Below are positions 22,517 to 33,477 of a stretch of 64,000 nt of DNA, in pieces. The DNA is taken from assembly GCA_963971225.1 (NCBI GenBank), contig OZ020268.1, positions 11,295,032 to 11,359,031 on the forward strand. Reading direction: 5' to 3'. The translations under genes and the position numbers were made by a program. Position 1 is the stretch's first letter. Each line of letters opens with the position of its first letter. This DNA comes from Melieria omissa (lineage: Eukaryota > Arthropoda > Insecta > Diptera > Ulidiidae). The notes under the pieces were generated by a model. It did not search any database, had not been told where the DNA came from, and saw only the letters and a program-made list of their open reading frames with translations.

Positions 22517-24514
22517 GGTTGCTCTGAAAATCTGCTCAGTGCCTTCCGACAATCTGCTGTTCTAATTGAGTCCAAATGAAATTTGAAAAAAAAAATCAAA
22601 GGACCTTCTTCATGGCCTTTTCGGCTATTCAGCGCCTCGGACAGCCACCTTATCCTACAATTCATTTGTTTTACTCAACTGTCACAACTCCAATACACTT
22701 AGACAAGTTTTGCACTCCAGCAAACACTGCGTCTGGCCATCAGAAGCGCTTCTTGTTCAGTTCTTCAATACATAAAATATAATAAAACCAAAAAACCAGC
22801 AGCAATCTTTTTTGCTTTCAATTGAAATCTGTAAAAGTGCTACACAAATTGCAAAAGCAATTGCAAGAAAACGCTTCCACCGTGTGCACAAATGCACAAA
22901 CACAGCAACATTTGCTGATAAATTGTCTGCAAAACACTGAGTTGCCGAGCTTTTTCCATGCGAATGCGAAAAATCTCTGTTTGATGTTATAAAAGAGGAG
23001 CCAGAGGAAAGTTTATGTTGCTGCTCCTGCGAATAAAAATGCGCCGTTACGACTATCGCCGCGTCTGCCATGTCTGCGGCTGCTGCTGTGCTCAACAACT
23101 TTTCAGGCGATATTTTTCATTTCTGCATGCGAGCCGCGTACGCACCGCTGCAGCAACCGCAGCAACGCCAGCTGCGCCACCGTCGCCGCACATCGAGCTG
23201 GAGACATGCTCATATCCGACGGACAGACGGTTAGATGGATGGATGGTCGTATGAACTGCTGATGACTGCATGCGCCAGACGCCGCGACAAGGCAACGCAC
23301 TCGGCACTTGGCACTCGGCGTCGCGATGCGTTTAGCTGCCTTTTTCGCATTTTCCATTTTCATTTTAATTGTGAGCAATTGCCGCACTGCGAATGGGCGA
23401 CGACGGCCATAAAGACGCACTCGCACTCCAAATTTAGACAAATCAAATGCAATAAAACAAAATCAAGTATACTTCTAGGCGAAGGCGCCCAGTAAGTTTT
23501 CGCTGTGCATGGCGAAGGCCATTGGGGTCTATGGCAGAGCGGCCAGAAACGGGGTGCACGCAGCGCCACTGTCGACTTTCAGCAAATCGCTGTCGACTCC
23601 TAATGGCCGCTGGCACCGACAGCAACGCGAATCTCCTTGCAAAGTAACAACACCAGCGTAAATATTTACGCGCCGCCGTGCGTCTGCACACAGTTGCACG
23701 CATATCAACAGATTTTTGCGCGCATGTCTAAGCATTTATGTCTCTCTTTTTTCGGCTGTGCATAGATACAAATACCTATCTATGTGTGTATGTGTGTCTG
23801 TGTGGGGCGTTTTGTTTACTTAACTTAATTAGTTGAGATTTGAAATTGTTCAGTTTCGCTGCGCACCAAGCCACCACGAACTGGTCGCCGCGACGAGCAA
23901 AATTGTGTGGATATTCTCAACAGCACAGCGCCGAATATTGCCACGAAAAATTCGAAAGAAGCAACAAATTCCAATTGCTGGCATTCTGATTTACGAGTTA
24001 CTATGCGAAAATTTATTATGGAGCGAGCAAGCGACTTTGCGCCGCAGACACCGAGTGTGTTGGACAAATATTTGGAATTCAAATTCGTGCTCGTGAAGGT
24101 GGGCCCCATGAAAAAAAAGAGAGCAGGCGAGTTGGGGCCATTCAAAGGCGACGAGATGACTTTAAACCCTCATTAACATTAATAGCGAAATTTTTAATTT
24201 TTAAATTAGTATTTAAAAATGCAGGAGAAGACAAAATTATGTGTTGTAAAATAATAAAAATTATATGCACAGATAAAAACTTTGAAATGAAAACGAAACG
24301 TTTAAAAAATTACTTATAAAAATAATGACAAAATGATAAAACAAATATTGTAAAAATAAAAAATTTATAAAAATATAAAATTAAAATTGTGAATATTTGG
24401 AAATTATGGTAGAGGGCACTCAGAATATATAAATAACATAAATACCAGACTTATAAGCTTTTTGAAAGCCAAAATCTATCGATTTCTCTTCTTGATTTTG
24501 GTCAAGGTTTTTCT
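22517..24514. other. Non-coding; GC-richer block 23000-23700
   Basis: Overlapping frames on both strands without recognisable domains, then AT-rich sequence 24180-24400. Nothing assigned. Confidence 0.35.
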
Positions 24515-25033
24515 TTGGGTACAGATATGTATTTCATCGGGCTGGGCAAAAGCACTCTAGCAGAGTCACTAAGACTTGAGGAAAGAACCAGGAACTCAGA
24601 ACACTGGTCAAATGCCACAGGTCTTAGGCAATCGAAAATCTTCATCAGAGGTTATAACTTTAGATGAAGGCGTGAAGAATGCCTCAGACTGGGGAAAACC
24701 CAGCTTAGACTGGTCACCGGGCACTGCAGGATGAGGAAACACATGCACGCAATCGGGTTAGAACAGGTAAGCGTCTGCAGGTCCTGCGAAACGGCGGAGT
24801 AGACTCCTGAGCACGTCATACTGCACTGCGATGCGGTATGCCGCAGTAGGAGACAGCACCTGGGCCAGTACTGGCTTGTAGAAGAGAACGTCAAACACCT
24901 TCTCCCACGTGAGTTACTAAGCTTCATAAGGTCGGTGGGATTGGGGGACGTGGTCTAAAGTTGAAAGGAGCACAATAGATCAACTTTGGTCGCAGTGCAC
25001 ATTTCCCTATTCAAATCTATCTATCTTGGGTAC
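24515..25033 (+). mobile_element. 5'-truncated LINE 3' end
   Basis: Insert 24523-25025 is flanked by ttgggtac at 24515-24522 and 25026-25033. The plus-strand frames give a LINE C-terminus: RRECLRLGKTQLRLVTGHCR, then MRKHMHAIGLEQ, VCRSCE, EHVILHCDAVCRSRR and LLSFIRSVGLGD, interrupted by stops. The 3' end carries the gtcgcagt phrase shared with the copy at 14934. An 8-bp TSD is short, so the boundary is moderately sure. Confidence 0.65.
24650..24955 (+). pseudogene. LINE zinc-knuckle C-terminus, decayed
   Basis: In-frame segments with Cys and His spaced like the C-terminal knuckle of RNase H-bearing LINEs (CRSCE then H...HC). At least one in-frame stop lies inside the knuckle (ETAE-stop-TPEH). 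It has no RT or RNase H, so it is a remnant. Confidence 0.7.
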
Positions 25034-25532
25034 GCAACTCCATAGCGTCTAATTAAATTTGAGATTTTTTAGGCAAACTTGCTTTGTGATGCCTGTAATT
25101 TGTAGCAACATTTTGTTGCAAAATACAGCAGAGAAGATACAAGAGACGTAACTCATACATGAACTCAGAAACTCGTTCATCATCGGCTAAACTAATTTTT
25201 ATGTTGAGCCGACAAAATTTGTCGCAGTTGGGGCAATCGTGTGATCCAAATAAAAAACGTTTTGCTCAATAGACAATTTTTGCGTAGTCATTGCCCGACC
25301 AGATCGGCGCATTTGCGGCAATCGTGGGACCTTAGCTTTAGATTAAATAAAATTTAATCAACTTCAAGTTTAAACTTTGTTTTAAAGCGTCTTAAAACAC
25401 ATTTGCTACATCCTGTAAGTCCGGCTTTCAATAAACCTAACTCAACTTAGTTCTAAAAAAACAAAAAAAATTTTTTTAACAGTTGCAGTCGTTTTTACAC
25501 TGCAGACACATTCGCCAGAAACGATTACTTAC
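25034..25532. other. Start of intron 1 of the minus-strand gene
   Basis: Downstream (on the minus strand) of a GTAAGT donor at 25532-25527. No second exon with DHHC-family sequence was recognised here or further left. Confidence 0.5.
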
Positions 25533-25624
25533 GGGTAGAAGAAGAAGAGAAATGTGGTGGAGAGCAGCAGTATCCAGGCGAAAGTCGCAGGAATGTAGCG
25601 TGTCTTGACGTCGCATTTGGGCAT
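25533..25624 (-). CDS. Zdhhc8: First coding exon of a ZDHHC5/8-type palmitoyltransferase
   Basis: On the minus strand, ATG at 25624 opens 30 codons plus two bases and stops at a consensus donor (GTAAGT, 25532-25527). The peptide starts MPKCDVKTRYIPATFAWILL and continues with LSTTFLFFFY and a partial Pro codon. From memory it matches the N-terminus of the Drosophila ZDHHC8-like enzyme (CG34449). Residues 11-30 form the first membrane helix. DHHC enzymes are multi-pass proteins that transfer palmitate from palmitoyl-CoA to cysteines of target proteins. The catalytic DHHC cysteine-rich domain is encoded by later exons that are not in this window, so intron 1 must be long or the contig breaks. 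It is divergent from the BCL7 gene, with 2.67 kb between the start codons. The alternative of a chance frame is unlikely given the match plus a perfect splice donor. Confidence 0.8.
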
Positions 25625-27247
25625 TTTGAGGCAGTCGACTTTTGTTGTTGCTGCTGCTGCTTGCTGGCAAAACCGTGGACAGTAGAGGCGACAGCGATAG
25701 TTGGACTAGACGGCTGGCTGGCTAACCCAATGGAGGAGCAAAAATGGAAGCGCTAAGTGGGCTGGCTGGCAGAGCGCTTAGACAATGCGGAAGGCGATGT
25801 GTAGTGAGCGAATAGTGCGTGTGACTTGTCGACAAGACCGACGTATTTCTTCCCCCCCAACTGATTAGGAGAACATTTATGGTGTATTCTCGACTTCTTC
25901 CTGTGTGCACCCTGCGCAAGTGGTTTCAGCTTGGTCGATTTTCCATCTATTCCATTGCTCGCACTTATGGCTTTTCACCTGTCGCTGGTTTTGCTGTATT
26001 TTACACAATTTTTTTCTATTACACACTTTTGCTTGGACTCTCCGCTTTGCTAGCACATTGGCAGGCGCAGCACCGTGCCGCACCACACACCCACTCCGTC
26101 CAGCAGCCGCAGCCGTCGCTTGTCTGACGTCTTGGCGTCCTCGTGCAAAAATCTCTGTACTCGCAACACTATGCAACAACAATTTGTATTAGACGTAGAC
26201 GCACTTGCTGCTGAGGCGCTTTTCTTTCTGCTTCGGCACCGCACTGCTGTGTATTTTGTTGCTTTCTTGTTATTATTCACTAGGCTGATTTTTTTTGCAT
26301 GCTCCTGCACGATTCATGGCACACATTCGGCACTGCGTTTGCATTTCGATTTCGCTTCCAATTTGCCCAGAACCAATTCGATTTCCCCCACTCACACGGC
26401 AGGTGTGAAAATCTACCAGAATTTTCGCAATATTCACAATCTTCACTGGATTTTGCTTTTCGCTTGCACCGCTTTTCCTTCTGCACATACACACACACGC
26501 ACACACACTTTTTCTGCCGTCGCTCGTGTATTTTCTTTTTGATTTTACTTTAATTTTTCAGTCGCCTCAACCATGTATTCACACTTCTGCTTCTTATTCG
26601 CTTTTCCACGCACTTTTTCCTACTCGACGTACTTTCCCGTATCTACTTCGTGTAGTGTGCACGTTTTCTATTTAGTTGCGCACAACTGCTGCACGATTTT
26701 CCGACTCGTTTCGCATTAATTTTTTTCAAATTAATTTGAAGAATTTTCACACCGACAACCGCTCTGCTACATGTTCATTCGCTTGCTCGCTCGATTTCGT
26801 TTTCGTTCAATTTTTCAGTTGGCTTTCGCACCTGAAGGCTGAAAAAAATTACTTTTGGCAGTTCGTTTTGCTTCGAGATTCGTCGTTAAAATGCACACCC
26901 CTGTGAAGTTGGCTGCGGTTGAGCAGCCGGTCGGCGTTTTGTATTCGATTACTTTTAAAGAGTTTTTGCGATTTGTAATTCGACTGGGAATTTTCTACGC
27001 AAATGAATGAATATTTTTCAACCAAATAAGATTACTGAGGAATGAAGTTAGTGTAAAAGTCTTTGAAATACTCGAAATTTATTGCTGTTGTATTAGATAC
27101 AAAAAATTTATGTTTGTTATTCATGTTTGAATTGTAATGCGTGAATTTTTTATATTTAATATTTTTAAATCGAAATATATAAACACATTTGGTTGTAATT
27201 GGTTGCAAAAGTGGCCACTGGCCCGCAATAGAATATATCACAACATA
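25625..27247 (-). promoter_or_regulatory. Likely 5' UTR and promoter region of the Zdhhc8-like gene
   Basis: This GC-variable stretch lies upstream of the minus-strand start codon. It contains many overlapping short frames on both strands but no protein I recognise. The transcription start cannot be placed from sequence alone. A 5' UTR intron is possible. Confidence 0.35.
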
Positions 27248-27497
27248 TAGTCGTGTCTGGGTATAGTGAACACCCTATATAGTGAACACATCGATATAGT
27301 GAACACCCAAGTTTCGACATGGAGCCTGTAAATATTAAACAAAATTTTGAAAGCAATTTCAAGCAAAAAACAAAAAGTGTGTTTTGAGCAAATAAAACGA
27401 GTTTTTTAACAAAAATGTTAACCTTGATATAGTGAACAACCTCAATACTGTGAACAGGCCTTGTGAATAATTAGTGCACTATATCCAGACACAACTA
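27248..27497. mobile_element. 246-bp TA-type MITE with tatagtgaaca repeats
   Basis: Element 27250-27495 has TIRs gtcgtgtctgggtatagtg on the left and gttgtgtctggatatagtg (reversed) on the right, flanked by TA on both sides. Inside, the motif tatagtgaacac occurs three times near the left end and related forms twice near the right end, perhaps transposase binding sites. TA TSD and end sequence suggest the Tc1/mariner/pogo superfamily. It sits between the two host genes, within 0.8 kb of the BCL7 start codon. A matching solo end occurs at 52047-52070. Confidence 0.82.
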
Positions 27498-28289
27498 TAC
27501 TAATATATTTCATGAATAGGTTTTGTAGAGGACGATCCCTTTATAGGAATATTACTGTTGTAATATTATTGTTGTTTCTTAATTAATATTTCAAAATAAA
27601 GTTTTGAAAAAAAGAGTTTATTTTCAAATAATTTGAAATAAAATATTGCAATTGAAAGTTGTGGAAAATTCAGATTATTTGTAATAACAGTGGCAGCACC
27701 ATTCAAAAAGTCGTTGGATAAATGTTTTTCTGCGATATTGAAGTTTACATATTGTTAACTTAATATAACATCCTACTCTCTGTAATGATCAATAATTAGA
27801 TTTTTTAAATATTTTGGTTGTCCATTGCTAAATTTATTTGAAAATTTCATTCCATTGCAATTTCTTTAGTACACCTTGTTTCGTTCAGTTTTGATGATCC
27901 CACACTTTATTGATTTTTTGTGCTATCAGTCAACCACCCTTTATAGGAAATTTCACTTCTGCTTCAATGTTGTCTTATAAAGGACTTTTTAACAAAAAGC
28001 TTTAAATAGTAGCAAAAGTCTTAAAAGTCCACTAATATTAATCTAATTCCTGCTGTACCTAAATGTTCTTATATTGAATGTTATCAATATTTGTGTAGTT
28101 GTTCGGAGTAATCTATGCACGTCACCTTATTCGGTGCTCAGCTGTCATATGGCCATGTTAGCGGCCATTTTCGTCGAATTTTCGCTTTGTGTTTACATCG
28201 TTGTGCTGAGGTAATTTTTTCAAAAATATTGCGACAATAATTGAAAAATTTGCCAAATCCAGCGCAAACGATTCGCGTATTGAGCAAAA
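27498..28289 (+). promoter_or_regulatory. Upstream region and 5' UTR of the BCL7-like gene
   Basis: Mostly AT-rich DNA up to about 28090. The last 150 bases are richer in GC and contain two GGCCAT motifs (28150 and 28164 areas, the core bound by Pho/YY1 factors) and an E-box-like cagctg near 28140. The transcription start is not determined. Confidence 0.35.
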
Positions 28290-28900
28290 ATGTCGCGCAG
28301 CGTTAGAGCAGAGACCCGCAGCCGAGCGAAGGACGACATTAAGCGGGTGATGAATGCGGTGGAAAAAGTGCGGCACTGGTAAATAGACGGCAAATGCTTC
28401 TTCCACATTTTCCCCTATGGTCAAATATTGAAAATTGTACGTTTTCTGTATGATGTTATGCAGGGAAAAGAAATGGGTGACCATTGGTGACACGACAATG
28501 AAGATTTACAAATGGGTGCCCATTTCTAATTCGGAAAAAAAGAAGGTCAGCATCAGCAAGAGCGACAAGGAGAACTCGCAGAAAGGCACGCCGACGCCGC
28601 CGCAAATCACACCCTACACCGGACTCACGGCGGAGGATTCCAACACTTGTGAGTCGCACGCAAAGTGATTGAATGATGACAAATGTTTGCATTCCTAACG
28701 TTTCATGTTTCCCAAATGCATTTCATATGCATTGAAAAGATGATATGTACACTTACATGTTTGCTTGTTTCGCTGTAGGTTTTTCCATGGTCAGCGATTC
28801 ACAAGGTGCCACGGAATTCGTGTCCAGTATGCCATTCTCTGAGGACTCGAATTCGCAGGGCAGCGAGGGCCCGGTGAAGCGTATGAAAACTAGTGATTAA
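28290..28900 (+). CDS. BCL7-like: BCL7-family protein, SWI/SNF (BAP) complex subunit; three exons
   Basis: Exons are 28290-28378, 28464-28648 and 28779-28900, with introns of 85 and 130 bp (donors GTAAAT and GTGAGT, acceptors ATGCAG and TGTAG). Spliced length is 396 nt, giving 131 residues. The start [20 protein letters not shown] and the next block ([20 protein letters not shown], Trp split by intron 1) are the diagnostic BCL7 N-terminal domain, residues 1-50. The middle is rich in Lys and Ser ([12 protein letters not shown]). The C-terminus is acidic and Ser-rich, then basic ([17 protein letters not shown]). Vertebrate BCL7A/B/C are dedicated subunits of BAF complexes, and the fly protein belongs to the BAP complex, so a nuclear role in chromatin remodelling is inferred. 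Length is near that of fly homologues and shorter than the vertebrate forms. The frame is intact with no stops. Confidence 0.95.
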
Positions 28901-29610
28901 TTTCCAAATCGTCCATCAACCACTAACTATGACACACCTCTGTGCGTGGAACTTGACTAAGCAATTTTCACTGATTACAGCAATTTTCGGGTGAACAAAC
29001 TCAAGGCACACGCACACACACAGACACATACAGACAATGCGACTACTGGAAGCGCCCGATGATACTTCACTGTACTGCTAATTAGTTACAATTAAGCAAT
29101 TACTGCTAATTTACTTTAAATTAATTTGTAATATTTTATATGCGTAGCGCAGTGTCGCTCGCGAATAGCCGTAAGTGAACTCTATTGCTCTTTTGTAATA
29201 TTCTTGTAATTTATCGAAATTTCAGTTGACCGCGAGCGTTGATAAGTTGTATTCATGTTAATATTGAAGTTTTTTTTATTTGTAGACTTTTTGTAGTCTG
29301 TAGCGGATAGTAATGCATACAAGTATTTGTAATTAAGGCCAGAATACAAGCGCGAGAGATTGGAAGGCTTGCGCAATGAGGCTGTCTGCAGGCACTTAAC
29401 TTATAATAACGTATAAATACTTGAAATATTTACATGTATCTGAAGAAAGAATATCCCTAATAATTTATTAAAATTTATATTAAACAGTTTTTTGCTTTAT
29501 AAGATATAAAAGTTGGTATTTCATTGTGCGTTTGGCTGCTACTTTTACAGAGTCAAAATACAGTTTGCGCCACAACTAATCAAGTTAATGCAATAAATAT
29601 GTAATAGAGT
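28901..29610 (+). other. Probable 3' UTR of the BCL7-like gene
   Basis: AT-rich sequence after the TAA stop. An AATAAA poly(A) signal lies at 29592-29597 (caataaatat). Other signals further right cannot be excluded. Confidence 0.45.
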
Positions 29611-30382
29611 GGGAATATGTGGCCCGAGACAGAAGAGAAAGGCGAAGGTGTTAGGCGGAAGTTCATACGACTGACTGATATGAGTTCATAAAAGTTATGT
29701 TGTGGCCATTCACATTAGTAACATCTTCAAGTTATTAAGTTAAAAATTTATAAAATCTTCATAACTCCTATTCGTTGTGGCAGCAGTAAATATAATATGT
29801 AAAGTGTAAAAAAACACAATGAAACTTGAGCAGGGACAATTGCTGTTTACAATGGAATTGCATTTTGTTGAGACAGCCAACGTGAGTTGGTTCCTCTGGG
29901 AGGAAATATTTGCACCGCGGAATAAATAAGTTATGCCATACAAAGGTACGTACGGTAGATTTGTGTGTGTGTGTGTGTTTGTATGTGTACGCAGTTGTGT
30001 GCATGTGTATGTTTGTAGAAGCAAAGGTAAACATTTGGCAAGCGAAATTCGCTCGAATGTCCTAGTAGCTGCGCACAGTGGTGCGGCAGTAGACACAAAT
30101 ATGAATAAAATAACAAACAAATTATCTAAAGAATAGAGAATTGGTTTCAATTGAGGACTAAAATCTATTTAAAAGATCTAAAACAATTGAAATAATAATT
30201 GGCCCAATTGTTGGAAAACTCTTCAAGCAGTTTTGTGCACATTTTTCCCGACGTCGAGGCACTGTGCTTCATTCCCGTGCCTCCTCAGGTAACACGTTTA
30301 TTTGCATAAGAGCGCTTGTCCCTTGCTGCAGGGAATTGGGTCACTGAACTTTTGTGCGTAATTAAGCAACAAACCTCAAACT
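29611..30382. other. Non-coding spacer with GT-rich run
   Basis: A GT-rich run lies at 29960-30010. Nothing else recognised. Confidence 0.35.
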
Positions 30383-30867
30383 ATGCAAACCATGGCACAA
30401 TAAACAAGGTAGTGGCAGGAAGGAGCGAATTTTATTTTTTTCTCGTCAGAGTTCGGTAGGTTGTCAGAAATTTTTGTCTGCTTTGTTTACATTCGGCGAA
30501 CAGCATGGCCACTCAACTCTTTTTCTGTGAAATTTTAAGCATGTTTGCAATGACGAAAGGATATTATTTTTCCAATATTCGTTAACTTTTATGAATTAAC
30601 GCAAAATCGGCGAACTAGCACTTAGCACTTTTGCCCCTAATTGTAAAACAACAGATTAAAACAAAGAAGCTGTGTACTTTTGCTGTTAATTGGTGTATTT
30701 TTACGTTCTCGAATAGACCAAGTGGTCTATTCGATGCTGGCAATACTGTTGGCAAGAGAACCATCCGCCCGATTTGACAATGAACCGAACAAAAACACTA
30801 ACAAAATACACGTGAATTTTTTCGCTCCTTCCTGCCACTACCTTGTTTATTGTGCCATGATGCAAAC
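30383..30867. mobile_element. hAT-type MITE with 39-bp TIRs and 8-bp TSD
   Basis: Element 30391-30859 has TIRs starting catggcacaataaacaag and running through gtagtggcaggaaggagcga. The right end is the perfect complement. The 8-mer atgcaaac flanks it at 30383-30390 and 30860-30867 and fits the hAT target pattern nTnnnnAn. In the interior lies a palindrome, tcgaatagacca agt ggtctattcga-like (30709-30735). No coding capacity. Confidence 0.88.
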
Positions 30868-31284
30868 TATGCAACTGCACGAGTGATGACTGAGCGTGGA
30901 AACTTCGCAGTTGATCGATTTGTAGGTTACAACAAAAGTTCAAACATGAACTTCAACTGCGCGTCGTGCATGAATGTGGGCCGAACAGGAAATTCAACGA
31001 TGCGCAGGCAGCATTCGAGCGCATTGCACAGAATAACCATAAACTATTGACAGCTAGCGTTGTTGTTGTATGCTGTGTTGTTGTGCTGATATTTTGTTGC
31101 TGTCACATTTTACGCTGCTTGCGCACTTTTGATATTCCGTTAAACCGCAAAAAATGCCATTATGAAAATTGCATTGCAGTGCGGCACACAGCGAGGAAGC
31201 GCCGTTATGAAAGGAAGAAGAATAAAAGCGAAAACTTTGCACAGCATTTTCACAGATTTTCCTGTGCTGCAGCGACTTTGATAT
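30868..31284. other. Non-coding spacer
   Basis: Contains a frame with a hydrophobic run from TTG repeats, but no recognised protein. Confidence 0.35.
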
Positions 31285-31855
31285 GTGTGCACTAGGGATC
31301 GCAATTTTTTGCCATTTTGCGATCCCGGGATTTTCGGGATTGAAAAGTCAAATCCCGGGATCCCGGGATTTAATCCCGGGATTCAAATAACAAATTTTTT
31401 AAATAAAACAATTTTACCAAATTGCATAAATACTTGTTTATAATATATTTACCATAAAAATGGACACAGTTTAATCACATTTGGCGTAGTTTTAAGATTT
31501 TTTATCTTGAATTTAATCACATTGTAAGGCGGAAAGGGAGGCAGTCGGTGTTGAGTCGTCGAAGTGGTTGGTTGTGCGCGGCACATCACCAAAATCCAGT
31601 TGTCATTTACAATCAGTTGTCAATTACATTAAAAATTGTCAGTTTAAATTTAAATCAAATAAATAAACATAGTCATCCTTGACAACATTTTGTTTAACTT
31701 AAAAGTTTTTCATTTGACATTTAACTTCAGTTTGATAACATTTTGTTTTATCCAAAAATGACACTTAAACATAACTTATTGCTTTGCATCAAATGTATCA
31801 TAAAGTACATATATACGCATATTTGATAAAAAAAATAAAATAGTTAATTTGTTAG

Positions 31856-32405
31856 TATTGGGTGTACAAGTAGAAAACCGCCGTTTTTTTTCATAATTTG
31901 AGGCTTTATTGCGTATAGCAAGGGAAATGGATTGCTGAGTCACACCCAAAGAATCCGCGAGTTCTTGTTGCGTCTGACAAGAATCTTCATCCAACAGAGT
32001 CTCCAAAGCTGCATCTTCAAACATTTTCACGGGACTCGGCCGATCCTTGTCTTTCACGTCATAATCACCATTTTTGAATTTCACGAACCATTCTCGACAC
32101 GTTCTTTCCTGATACACGACTCACTATAAGTTGCTACAATCATTCGACGCGCTTCAGCTGCAGATTTTTTCGAATGAAACGCGAAAAGCAAAATCTCCCG
32201 CGAATGACGCTTATTCGGTTCAAATTTCGACATCTTCACGCACCAACAAAAAATGGACAATAAGAATAAACAAGCGAGATGATGTGGAGTTGTTAACCGA
32301 TATCTTAGCTTGCCATGTGATGTTTCTGATCGGAATTCTCTCACCGATTTCCAAAGGTGGCACCACCCAGTGGAAAACGGCGGTTTTCTACTTGTACACC
32401 TGATA
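31856..32405 (-). mobile_element. Mariner deletion derivative inside hAT copy 1
   Basis: Element 31858-32403 has TIRs ttgggtgtacaagtagaaaa and (reversed right end) tcaggtgtacaagtagaaaa, with TA on both sides. hAT copy 2 shows the uninterrupted sequence ttgttagtacttttag at the same point (near 51322-51337), which proves the insertion and the TA duplication. At 546 bp it is well under half the usual 1.3 kb. Confidence 0.93.
31880..32233 (-). pseudogene. Mariner transposase N-terminal HTH remnant
   Basis: From ATG at 32233 on the minus strand the frame reads MSKFEPNKRHSREILLFAFH and SAAEARRMIVATYSES. It then shifts frame and continues RTCREWFVKFKNGDYDVKDK, DEDSCQTQQELADSLGVTQQ. This is the paired-like HTH DNA-binding region of a mariner transposase. 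The catalytic D,D,D domain is deleted, so it could bind TIRs at best if translated, and the frameshift makes even that doubtful. Confidence 0.85.
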
Positions 32406-32440
32406 CTTTTAGTTTTACTTCGATTATTTCGATAAAAAAG

Positions 32441-32641
32441 TTAAGCGTTGTGATTAACTAAAAACTGAGATCTTAAAAATACTAAGGCATTAAATGTTTT
32501 GCCCTCTAATCTAGAGCGAAATTTATTGCAAATAAACCTTGCTGAAGAGAAACATTCTTCAGATTCAATACTTGTTGGTTGAATGCTTAGTAAATAATTA
32601 TAAGCCTTTTGCAAAAGACGCCCTCTATCCCCTCCCTCCAC
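32441..32641 (-). pseudogene. hAT transposase C-terminal dimerisation segment (copy 1)
   Basis: The minus-strand frame LLSIQPTSIESEECFSSARF, then NKFRSRLEGKTFNALVFLRS, matches the hAT C-terminal dimerisation domain (usually PATSxxSERxFSxAGxxxxxxRxxLxxxxxxxLxFLxxN). The rest of the transposase is missing, so the element is non-autonomous. Confidence 0.85.
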
Positions 32642-32812
32642 CGTCAGATAAGGAATTGGGTTTTTGTGCTTTTAAATTTATTTCATTTGAACTTTGAAGC
32701 ATCTTTTGCAATCCCGAAAATCCCGGGATTAAAAGATTTGAATCCCGGGATTTTCGGGACTGGAAAAAGTCCGGGATCCCGGGATCCCGGGATTGCGATG
32801 CCTAGTGTGCAC

Positions 32813-33251
32813 GTACCAGCCAACAATAACAAATCAATGCGTTTGCTTATCTTGCGGTAAAAAAATATTTATATTGACAAATTTTGCAGAAATAACGTCG
32901 TTGGCGCGCATCGATTATGTGAAAAAATGACAGCCAAGCACTACGTGCCATGGGATGTTTTTATGGTTTTTGTAGTCAGTGTTTTTATAGTTCAGTAGTA
33001 TAAAAAATATCTTAATTTGTAAGGAGAATCCATTATAATTACTTTACGATAATTTCGATAAAATACTCATTAGATACTTTGATAAAATTTCTTATGCATT
33101 GAAATACTCTCATGAAAAACATAAGCAAGAATGTGTGTGGTATGACTACTTGAAATCGGTTGCATGCTTTTCAGATAAACCAAAGAATTAAAGAAAAGTA
33201 CAAACTTATTGCACTTGACCAGCATTTGCAGAAAATATAAAACATTTAGAA
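32813..33251. other. AT-rich spacer
   Basis: Nothing recognised between the hAT element and the TTAGG-tailed insertion. Confidence 0.35.
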
Positions 33252-33477
33252 TTCAATCACATTAGGTTAGGTTAGGTTAGGTTAGGTTAGGTTAGGTTAG
33301 GTAAGGTAGGGAAGGGTGTGTGCGGCAGGACCGCACTTCCACTCGGAGGCCAAAATGGCCCATTTTGAATCCTTTTTTATGGTTTTCTGGAGCTAACCAA
33401 GAATCTCAGTCAGGGGAAGCCAATTCGACCTCTTAGTGAAGGAGAGCAGATTCGAGATTTTAACTTTCAATCACATT
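33252..33477 (-). mobile_element. Short retro-insertion ending in eight TTAGG (CCTAA) units, 12-bp TSD
   Basis: The 12-mer ttcaatcacatt lies at 33252-33263 and 33466-33477. The 202-bp insert begins with eight perfect TTAGG units (33262-33301), then ccgcac and ccactcgga sequence shared with the insertion at 18190-18473. Read on the minus strand, the insert is a 5'-truncated retroelement whose 3' tail is (CCTAA)n. The telomere-like motif is therefore a retrotransposon tail here. Confidence 0.8.

Larger units (their letters stand above)
31285..32812 (-). mobile_element. hAT deletion derivative, copy 1, with nested mariner
   Basis: Element 31293-32804 has ends tagggatcgcaat and attgcgatgccta and is flanked by the 8-mer gtgtgcac at 31285-31292 and 32805-32812. 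Both subterminal regions are crowded with CCCGGGAT motifs, probable transposase binding sites. The only transposase part left is a C-terminal dimerisation segment on the minus strand. It is near-identical to copy 2 (50793-51848) outside the nested mariner, one short variable segment and copy 2's 134-bp duplication, so the family moved recently. Confidence 0.92.

Noticed and set aside
33262..33301. Interstitial telomere relic
   Set aside because: The TTAGG run is bounded by a 12-bp TSD together with a retroelement core shared with another locus, so a retro-insertion tail explains it better.
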